64,000 nucleotides of DNA from Curvularia sp. ZM96 (Eukaryota > Ascomycota > Dothideomycetes > Pleosporales > Pleosporaceae), in contig JAJGBQ010000001.1 in NCBI GenBank assembly GCA_022457065.1, forward strand, positions 4,712,001 through 4,776,000, written 5' to 3'. The notes beneath the pieces are model-generated. The model was not told the DNA's origin and searched no databases. It was given only the letters and a program-made list of their open reading frames with translations. Positions 55,601 through 64,000 of this stretch are shown in pieces (position 1 is the stretch's first letter; each line of letters starts with the position of its first letter). The translations under genes were made by a program, and so were the position numbers.

Positions 55601-57758
55601 GTACACATGCCCCTGTCTAGACTAGAACGTCGGGTAGCAGGGCGCGTAAAAGATCTAGAAGAATTGCCACAGGCTACGACCATGGTTATCGTTCATGCGA
55701 GTGTTTCTCAGATTTTGTATACTTCTCCACTGCGTGCGTAACGGTTACATGAAGAGGAGTACATGGTACATATGGATCCTCTCCCCAGCCGCACGGGTTT
55801 TCCGACGGTAGCAGTGGCTACGCGCCCGCATGTGGATGCTGGTGGACCAGTCTGTGGCAGGCTGGGTTGGGGTTTAGGCTTGTCTGGAGCAGAAATAGGA
55901 TACGGCGGGTTGTTTTGCCGGCACAAGGAGCCGTTCAAGGGGGATCCGCTGGGGCAGTGGATGCTGTTGAACACGCCAGACCCTCATCAAGCTGTACCTG
56001 TGTTGCGTGTATTGGGGGGGTTAGAGATTGTGCATCAGCCAAAAAAGGCTGCAGCCACGTGCTCGTGCACCGAGAGCAGTGGGCCCAGCGGACAGGCTAA
56101 TCGTGGATGTGGGCCTGGTAAACAAGAGACCCTGAGATGGATGAGATGAGCAAGTGAGGCTGTCGGGAAATGTAGGAAGAGAAGTGCCGAGTCCAAAGGG
56201 CGCGTTCCGGCCGTGTTCGGATGCGATGCTCCACAAGCGGGTAAAACAATACATGGCCATGTACATAGTACGTAGGCAGTGGTACATAGTATGTAGAGGG
56301 GGGCGAAAGCGTCTGGGTGGTGGCTAGCTGGCGGACAGGATTCTGGCCGTCGAGAGACTGGGCTCGGTTCGAGGCAGTGCAGCAAGGCACACCTGCCCCG
56401 GATTGAAAATGAAATACAGGCGCATGGCGTGTGGACAGGCGGAGGCGCACTGCTGCTACACCATGGTGCTGGCGGTCAATGGGCAGGGCAGGCTGACGAA
56501 TGGCACGGCTGAGGGCGCGGGTGTCTATTCGTGTAAGCTTCCAAGGCTACTGGTCGCTGTGGATCTCTCGGGGAGCTAGAAGACAGGGAAGAGGGAACAT
56601 TAGCGAGGTGCCGGCCTCGAGGGTGTGCATGCAGGCAGACAGCCGTGGGAGCAAGAGTGACGTACCGGGTGCAGGCTGAGGCCATGGCTAGAGTTGCCGG
56701 GCGACGAGAAAAAAAACCAGCAAAACCTCCCGCGAATATTCCCACCAGGGACACGCAGTGAGATGGCTCCGAGCCCGTTGGCCAGGATGCCTAGTTGAGA
56801 ATGAGCAGCACGGTTCAAGCGGTCTTGAGACGGACCGGGGCCTGCATGCTAAGCGGCAGCAGGCAGGCCAGGCCAAGACGAGGCAAGGCCAGGCAAGGCA
56901 AACAGCGTCCCGTTGAACCGTCGTCGGGGTGTCGTGTGGGCTGGCTGGCATGCTGGCGGGTCTGGCTGGCGAGGTGGTCGGAGATTGCCCGTGTGCGAGG
57001 GCCGCTGTGGAGAGAGAGGCGCGCAGAGGAGGGCGACGAGGGGCGGGGAGCAAGGGAGCGGCCTCTTGGATGCTCGCAGGGAGGCATTCTGCCGCGCTCG
57101 TCGACGGTGTATGGATGGAGGGCAATGGCAGCGCCCCAAACCGCAGGCCCCGGGCTCGGACATGGAGGGCCACGCGGGCTGCACACGTGATTGGCTGGCG
57201 TGCGCGCGAGGGTGGGGGCCGGCGTGGGTGCGAACGATCCACCCTCTGCATCTCATTCTCTCCCAGAGGCCCAGCGTCACGACTCTCGACCCACCGGGCG
57301 CCCCCTGCTGCCGTCGCATGCTGTAGCCCGCCATCGTTGCAATTCAATTATTGCGCCGCTCACTGGACTGCACTGGCGCGCAACCAGCCTAGACATATCG
57401 AGGGTCTTTCCCCGTGGAGGCCGCCGACGACGACAACGACGACGACGACTACTGCTACGGACCACGACAACTGTTACTACGGCCACTCGTCCTCGCTCTC
57501 CACTGCTCCCACTGCTACCGCCATCACGCTGCATAACCCTCGCAGCCCACGCCCAGCCATCCTCTGCACCCGCTAATTACCCAGTCCCCGGGGCCCTATT
57601 TCGGCTGTGGTTGCAGCTGAGGGCCGCTGCCAACGTGGGGTGCACCCATCCCATCCTGAGCACGCGCCGACCCAGCTACATCATCATCTTCCTTCACTGC
57701 ACATTTACCACCGCCCTCCCAAGAGGGCACTGTCCCCGCCCCGCCCCCAAGATATCCC
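52648..57758. other. 5-kb region upstream of areA gene without supported gene
   Basis: No recognisable coding region. Many open frames on both strands at 56-57.6 kb overlap in GC-rich, low-complexity sequence and look non-coding. The part next to the GATA gene is probably its promoter and a long leader. A CGA-type triplet repeat lies at 57426-57450. Confidence 0.5.
57426..57450. repeat. CGA trinucleotide repeat in areA leader region
   Basis: Tandem GAC/CGA triplets with one CAA interruption, about 310 bp before the areA-like ATG. It lies in the presumed leader or promoter. Confidence 0.75.
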
Positions 57759-60544
57759 ATGGACTTTGCTACAGACGACGCCATGGAGATTTCGCCCGCC
57801 CAAGATTCGGCCCGCAGAGGCGTCCTCCAGGACGCCATCTTCCCAGCTTTTGGCAACGATGCGAGCAGCCCCGACGCAGACTCACCCGAGCAGATGCAGA
57901 AGAACGACCCCCTGGGCACGCAGATATGGAAGCTCTACTCGCGAGCAAAGACGCAGCTGCCCAATGCTGAGCGCATGGAGAACCTGACATGGCGCATGAT
58001 GGCCATGAACATGCGCCGTGCCGACATGGATCGCAACAAAGGGTACGGATGCTGCTATTTGCTTTTGCTTTTGCGCCCTTACCAGCGAGCCCTCCTCAAC
58101 CAGCTGCTAACTTTTGTTTCTGGTGTAGGCCTGGCCAGACCACCACTACTTCTAGCAACCAGATGATGCCCCCACCTGCAGCGTCCGCAAGGCCGCTGCC
58201 TCGCACTGCTCCAAGCGGCATTGCTCAGCAGCTGCGGAAATCGCAGGATCAACAAGCCCAGGCACAGCAGCCCACCCAGGACGCCATGAACCTAGACGAT
58301 TTTATATTTCCTTCATCGGTTGGCAGCCCTGCAGGCCTATCGCCCCAAGCGTCGAATGAGGATGCGGCTCCATTTATTGCAACAGCCCCGGCGATACCGA
58401 TAAGAAAGCCGCATCTGGCCAGCGACCATAACCTCTCCCTTGCCCGCGCATCCGCCCCTTCAGTGCCTCCTGCCATCAACAAAGAGGATGAGTTTGGCTA
58501 CGTCCCACGACACGTCCGCAAGACCAGCATCGACGAGCGACGAGTGAGTCCCTTATCTCTCTTCCTTCCTCCCTCCTTCCCTCCCTTGCTCTCTCTCTCT
58601 CGGCTTCCTTACTAACTCTCTTATCAGCCGCCTAAGCGCCGCGCAGAAGCGTCTCCTCTGGTCCCTCCTGTCAACAGCATCATGATCCCTACCGATGCCC
58701 ACGCAGAGGCCGAACTGAACCACTACTCGCTGGACCACAGCAGCAGCATGCAACCACCCGCCTTCCCCGCCTCCCAGGGCCAGAGTGCCTTTTCCCTAGA
58801 TAACTTTCAGATGCACGAAGATTCCGGCGTACACTCTGCTGGACCCTACCAGCAGAGTTTCTCAGGCTTCTCGCCTGTTGGCTCGCCCCTCATGAGCCAC
58901 AATGCTTTCAACTCCAACATGTTCAACCACAACTCCATGGCCTCCTCACTCAACTCCACCGACTACTACTCCCCACCCAGCTCGGCCTTCCCCTCCACCG
59001 TCTCCACCCCACAGCCTATCCCAGAGGACAGCCAAATGTACTTTGACCGGAGTGGCATGGACATCCGCTCCACACAACATGGCACCTCATACGGTCCCCA
59101 CCGGCCATCAAACCTATCAACTTCAATCCAGCCGCAGTACATCTTCAACCCTGGAGCCGGAGGTCAAGACTCCGTTTTCAGTCCAGTGACGAGTGCGAGC
59201 TCCTCACTGCCATTCTCCGTGTCATCGTTTGGCCAGTCAAACCACGTCGATCCATCGCAGGTACTCCACAACAACCTGCCCTTGCGCCAGCAGCATGAAA
59301 TGCAAATGGGTCGTCAAGAAAACATGTTTACCTTTGGTGCCGATTCCGACGCCGAGGATGACGAAGGCAGTGCTTTCGCCGACCGCACTATGCCAACGCA
59401 GGACTACTCGCAAATGGACGACGGCTCCGTCGACTTCAACGCGGGATACCAGTGGGAAACAAACCTCTCCAACCAATTCAATCCCATGCAAGCGCGTTAT
59501 CCTGCTGGCCCGCCTCGCAAGACGGTCACGATTGGTGGAACAGAGATGGTTCACTCACCGCAAGATCACTGGAGCCCCGGGGGTGGCCTTGGTCGGACCC
59601 ATGGCTCGGCCGCTTCGGTCAGTGACATACGCAATAGAGGCACCGATCCACGACGCCAGAAAATACCCCGCACTAGCTCAACTCCCAACGCTGCTGGAAT
59701 GATGCACCAGGGCATGCATGGTCTCATGTCATCGCCAAACTCGCCACCAGAGTCTGGCTTCAACTCTGCAGCACCGTCACGACCTCAAAGTCCTGGCGGC
59801 ACAAAACAGGGCGAGGGTGGTGCTCCAACGACTTGCACAAACTGCTTTACCCAAACAACGCCGCTGTGGCGCCGTAACCCTGAAGGACACCCGCTTTGCA
59901 ATGCATGTGGCCTATTCTTGAAGCTGCATGGCGTCGTTCGGCCCTTGTCGCTGAAAACCGATGTCATCAAGAAGCGCAATCGTGGTAGCGGCAACGCACC
60001 AGTGGGCGCAGCATCCACGCGCTCGTCCAAGAAATCATCTCGCAAGAATTCCATCGCGCACACACCAGTCACCACGCCGACTTCGCACAAAGCGGCTGAT
60101 TCCGAGTCTCCAAAGTCTACTGGCTCGGCTGGTGGGGGCTCAAATCTCTCCTCGGCCACGACACCGACTTCGTCCAAACCGAACAGCGTAGTCCCCATTG
60201 CTCCAGGCCCACCCAAGTCCAACAGCTCCGTCACTTTGAACCAATCTCGCAGTGTCGCTGTAGCACCTAAACGAAACCGTGGACAGAGCAAGAGCGAATC
60301 CCAAGAGCTGGAAATGGCTGATGCCGACGATACCAACGGAAGGGCGCCACTACGCAGAAAAGACACTGCGATTGCCACTTCTAGTCCATTTCCAGGACAA
60401 AGCCTTAGTGCTCTTCCTATGGGCGCTATGGGCCAGGGTTTGCAGTCATCTGGTCCTGCTGAATGGGTATGTAAACATGACTCCGGGTTGAGATATCTTC
60501 TGCTAACAACTGTCGTGTAGGAATGGCTAACCATGAGTTTGTAA
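57759..60544 (+). CDS. areA: AreA/NIT-2-type GATA nitrogen regulator
   Basis: The global activator of nitrogen-utilisation genes under ammonium or glutamine limitation. Four exons, 57759-58042, 58129-58543, 58628-60466 and 60521-60544, give 853 residues. The N-terminal conserved region (DUF1752) is DPLGTQIWKLYSRAKTQL followed by MENLTWRMMAMNMRR at about 50-87. The single GATA zinc finger, C-X2-C-X17-C-X2-C (CTNCFTQTTPLWRR to LCNACGLFLKLHG), lies at about 636-670 with a basic tail (VIKKRNRG). The protein ends in EWEWLTMSL, the conserved C-terminus of AreA orthologues implicated in NmrA binding. The last intron splits EW from EWLTMSL. Between the domains the chain is Ser/Pro/Gln-rich and includes an acidic stretch (DSDAEDDEGSAF). 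Intron 2 is CT-rich. Confidence 0.97.
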
Positions 60545-61560
60545 TGACGGAAGAATTGTCTGTACATTGTACAGACCCCATCTCAGATCCAATCCAAACA
60601 TGACGCATACTGGGATCCTTCGGGACCCATGACGATCTGCACCTGCTTTCTTTTGCACAACAGCTTTGGTGTCTGGAGTTTTGAAGCGACCGGTTCTTTT
60701 GAAGCGGGTTGCGCTCATCTTTTTTTGAATGTCTTTCAACTGCCTTTGATACCTCAGCCTTGGGCAATGCGATGTACTGCAACGATAGACATGGACTAGC
60801 TTTTTGTTTTCTGACATACCCTGTTTGCTTTTTCGCTAGTCAGCAGATGGAGGAGACAGGCGCTCCATCAAGCTGTATACCGCTCTAATGTCTCACAAGG
60901 AAGAGGAGGGCGTGGGTAGAGGCCGATCTTGGCTGCCTTTCTGTATCCGACGCCATTGAATCTTCGGCGTGACCTTTCTACACTACATGGGGTTATGAGG
61001 GATATTCTGGGATCTAGGATGCGTTCAAGACGGTTGCACATCTTTACACACTGCAGTATCCATGACACTGGGATCGATTTTTGGTGCTCTCTCTGTCTCT
61101 ATCTTTATTTCGGAGGATGAATCTGGGCAACTTGGATTCTGCAACTGGATACACCTATTGGGACGAGTGTAAATAAGACATTTTTCTTGGTACTTGTTGT
61201 GGTGTCCTTGGTGACTGTATGGCCTATTTTTCGGAGTAAACGAGTGAATGCTATGTGTTTTTGAGAAAGTTAACTGCGCATGCCCGCACGTCATGGCTTG
61301 GCTCCTAGCCCATATTGGACTGTTAAAAGACTCTAATATGGAAGATAACCATTCTGAAACTTTTACACATCAGGAGACACGCCACAGTTGAACCCGTAAT
61401 GGCCGTTGCTCGGCTCGGCAACGTGCCGATTAGTTAACCGTGGGCCGAGCCTTCCGTTCTTCCTTCAGGATTTCATCATCCCGTCGAACGCTTGGCTGAG
61501 CCTCTTCCAACAACACATCTTTCGAATCGTTCAAACCTCTAAATCGAATTATCATTCAAA
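60545..61560. other. intergenic, areA to DJ-1-like gene
   Basis: About 1 kb with the areA 3' flank and the DJ-1-like promoter. Minus-strand open frames at 60.4-60.8 kb overlap the areA end and are unrecognised. No repeats seen. Confidence 0.5.
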
Positions 61561-62411
61561 ATGCCGAAAGCCTTGATTCTCGTTGCAGATGGCTCAGAGG
61601 AGATTGAATTCGTGACGCCCTATGACGGTATGTAGTAGGTATATCGAGGCGGCTCGCTGGAAACAATAACCTCTATCCAAAGAAAGTATGCTTGAACTAG
61701 ACGCTGATGTACAATTCGCATGCAGTCTTGACCCGAGCGGGCTTCGAAGTCAAAAGTGCAGGTGTATCACTTCAAAATGAGGCTTTTGCGCAGTGAGTAT
61801 AACTCATCGTTATCAACTTGAGATGGACATCACATCAAAAACGAGCGCAATCCCGGACCCTTGGACTAACGAATGCGGGGTACGCAACTCCCGCTTGTAG
61901 CATGTCACGCAACATACGCATAGTACCGGACCATGCCAACCTAGAGGCCTTGCAAAATCCATACGAAGCCTTTGACATCCTCATTCTCCCAGGAGGTGGA
62001 CCTGGCTCAAAGACCTTCTGCGAGAGCGATGCCGTGCTGCAGCTCATCCACACCTTTCAGCAAAAGGGAAAGTGGGTTGCTGCGATTTGTGCGGCTACGA
62101 CGGCGCTGGTTGCTTCGGCGCAGAAGTTTGAGAGTGCGAAGGCGAGGGTCACGAGTCATCCCAGCGTAGCAAACGACGTCAAAGCAAAGGGTTGGGAGTA
62201 TAGTGAGGAGAGGATTGTGGTAGATGGAAAGGTCATTACCAGTCGAGGGTACGCAGAGTCACATGCTGAAGCAATCCATGCCGTGTTTGGCTAACTGGAC
62301 AACAGACCGGGCACGGCGATGCTGTTCGCGCTTACGATTGTCGAGATCTTGTGTGGGAAGGAGAAGAGGGATGAAGTTGCGGGGCCAATGGTGCTGGCTG
62401 AGAAGTTGTAA
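61561..62411 (+). CDS. DJ-1/PfpI superfamily protein
   Basis: A 195-residue protein on exons 61561-61627, 61726-61792, 61901-62248 and 62306-62411. The fold is the flavodoxin-like glutamine-amidotransferase class 1 type. The nucleophile-elbow cysteine is Cys108 in AAICAATTAL. The conserved partner glutamate is Glu16 in DGSEEIEF, and the GGGPGS loop with a nearby SHPSV supports the DJ-1/YajL subgroup. Members act in oxidative-stress protection and as glyoxalase-like or deglycase enzymes; the last activity is disputed. The gene is complete and ends in AEKL. The start is the first ATG, with an A at -3. Intron 3 (62249-62305) has a GTACGC donor and a CTAAC branch point. Confidence 0.94.
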
Positions 62412-63626
62412 GGGATATATATACAGAGGCCATCTAGCAATGAATGACTATGCAGTTTCCAACGAACGAAGAAAAAACCGTGCCTTGGACCGGAGGAGAA
62501 GAAGCGTCCATGTGGATCTAGGGCCGGGTCCATGAGACCGGAGTACATAACACACGGGAGGCAACGCAGTACGCGCAACCGTTTCATGCATGTTCTGTAC
62601 TACATGGGGCGTTATCGTCTAAACCGTTGACTAGTGGGCCGCCATACTCATCCCAGGAGCTGTCACCGCCTTTAGCCGTGCAAACGTTTCCTTTTGACTA
62701 CAAATATGGAGAGATTGGGGGCTTAGTTCTAGACCCGGTTAGCAAGCTAAAGAGGCTGATACACAATTTTTGATTGGCAAGGCAACTGTGGGCTGGCTGA
62801 CGGGTTGTCAGGAAATGAGCGTGGTAGCAGCGAAGCGACCCGCGTGTGTAGTGGGCTGGAGCCTGTGTATGTGTGTGGCGTGGCGAGGCGAGGGGACGAG
62901 CAGACTAGCTGCAGGCCACCGGTGTACACATGTACGTACATGTGTATACTGTGGATGTAAGCACTGCGGCCGAGTCATGCTCGCTGGCTGCCGGTGCTGA
63001 TGTCTTGTTCGTGAGGATGCAAGCGACCCCGCTTGGAGATTAGCCGACCTGGTCGAATTACATACGCTGAGCCGCCCAAATCCAAGACAAGGCGCAAGGC
63101 GTAAGCCACTTGGGCCTGAACTTTTGTCAGATAGCTACACGGCACGCAGGTTGCAATGTCTTACCATTGCAACTTGGTACGGATGTGGCCTTTCCGGCAT
63201 TCCGAACAGGGGCGGAGACAGGCGTCCGAGGACACACGCAGGCTCCATCGCGTTGCAGTGCTACTCGAGTCGTATTCTGAGCTTCCTGATTGGGGCGCCC
63301 CGAGCTGAAACCTCCAAGGCGACCAGGCGACTGAAGATCCAGCGCCAAGGCGTTTGCTTCTTGCCCAATCCCAGGCCACAGAGTCCGCATCTGCCGCAAC
63401 TACCGTATACGCCGTATTGGGGGCTAGTTTTCCTCTCTAGCACCTCGGCCTGTGCAAGGGACCTCACACATACCCGCCCTATTAAAGCCCAGGGGGTTCG
63501 CGTAGACATGGGCTCCATATATCTGGCCCGGTCGCCTCTTGTTGTCGACTTGCTCGCAACTTCTCCGCAGCGTCAACCAACGCCTGGTATTCACTCTCCC
63601 CTCTTTGGCACGCCACCCCCGCCAAC
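62412..63626. other. intergenic, DJ-1-like gene to P450 gene
   Basis: About 1.2 kb. A GTACA-rich near-palindrome (ACATGTACGTACATGT) lies at 62928-62943. Otherwise no repeat or coding frame supported. The right part is the P450 promoter. Confidence 0.5.
62928..62943. repeat. perfect 16-bp palindrome ACATGTACGTACATGT
   Basis: A perfect inverted repeat with no spacer in the promoter region of the P450-like gene. It could be a dimer site or chance. Confidence 0.6.
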
Positions 63627-64000
63627 ATGGATGCCCCGACCATCGAGCTGGTGTTGCGTGCGCTGCAGACGACAGCCATTGCGGCTGTTCTCTTTGCGGC
63701 ATGGACCTACATCCCAAGACTGCAGTACAGCACCCAGATTAGAAAACTGCCTTCTTTGACTCCCGAGGGAAGTACAAAGGCAAGGGACAGCTTCATGGCT
63801 TCGGCCAAGAAGTTGTATCAAGATGGATACAACAAGGTAGGGTTGGATTCTGCACTTCAAGCAAAAAGCGTGCTTACTGATGGCGTCATTCAGTTCAAAG
63901 ACAGTGCCTACACATTGATCAATGAGAATGGTAAGTCAGCCCTTGTTGCGGAAGCGACTTTTTGGGTGGGGTTTTTGGTCCGTCACTAACACTCCCCTCA
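63627..64000 (+). CDS. cytochrome P450-like protein, 5' part (runs off the window)
   Basis: Only the start is inside the window. Exon 1 is 63627-63836 (70 codons). A 57-bp intron follows (GTAGGG donor, CTTACTGATG branch region, TTCAG acceptor). Exon 2, 63894-63930, ends at a GTAAGT donor; the remaining bases belong to intron 2. An N-terminal membrane anchor (about residues 11-29, ALQTTAIAAVLFAAWTYIP) is followed by a short polar region. KKLYQDGYNK joined to FKDSAYTLINENG is typical of the region just after the anchor in fungal P450s. The heme-binding Cys motif lies outside. Function and substrate cannot be given. Confidence 0.75.

Noticed and set aside
56688..57970. Overlapping 200-260-codon frames on both strands before areA
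   Set aside because: Mutually overlapping, Arg/Pro/Ala-rich translations of GC-rich sequence; none has a domain, and one overlaps the areA start in another frame.

Overview
The window reads as nuclear DNA of a filamentous ascomycete, most likely a dothideomycete of the Pleosporales type. Coding sequences are broken by many short introns, mostly 40-80 bp, with GTRNGT donors, CTAAC/CTGAC-like branch points and YAG or AAG acceptors. Genes sit on both strands with no operons. The set is typical of ascomycete moulds: Zn2Cys6, HMG-box and AreA-type GATA regulators, a CBM18 secreted protein, a feruloyl esterase, a GH93 arabinanase, a DASH subunit and SPO22/ZIP4. The taxonomic placement is inference. 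Exon structures were assembled by hand from splice signals and reading frame; every complete multi-exon model gives an uninterrupted frame with a length divisible by three.

Left part (1-27 kb). A Zn2Cys6 regulator (3.2-4.7 kb, -) is followed by about 8 kb without a convincing gene. Then come a short-chain dehydrogenase (-), a coiled-coil protein (-) divergent from an Hsp70-like ATPase (+), a three-domain chitin-binding secreted protein (-), a stretch with an uncertain gene or relic (20.9-21.9 kb, -), an acyl-protein thioesterase (-) divergent from an HhH-GPD DNA glycosylase (+), and a secreted feruloyl esterase (-) divergent from a secreted GH93 exo-arabinanase (+). The last two are probably a wall-degrading pair sharing one 1.5-kb promoter region.

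Middle part (28-49 kb). All genes are on the + strand: a CENP-Q-like kinetochore protein, the ERT1/AcuK gluconeogenesis activator, the 17-exon meiotic gene SPO22/ZIP4, an SGNH/GDSL-like membrane-anchored protein with degenerate catalytic blocks, an HMG-box regulator, a large hormone-sensitive-lipase-like protein and an MFS sugar-type transporter. The transporter has a clear TATA box next to CreA-type sites.

Right part (49-64 kb). About 3 kb of gene-free DNA carries a long CA microsatellite. A divergent pair follows: a small membrane protein (-) and DASH subunit Hsk3 (+). A further 5 kb without recognised genes precedes the areA/nit-2 GATA factor. A DJ-1/PfpI protein and the first exons of a probable cytochrome P450, cut by the window edge, close the region.

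No CRISPR array, rRNA, tRNA, intact transposon or virus-like element was recognised. The most notable observations are the pseudoenzyme-like SGNH protein, the micro-exons that split the ERT1 zinc cluster, the AreA C-terminus isolated on a 24-nt exon, and a start codon alone on its own coding exon in the CENP-Q gene.
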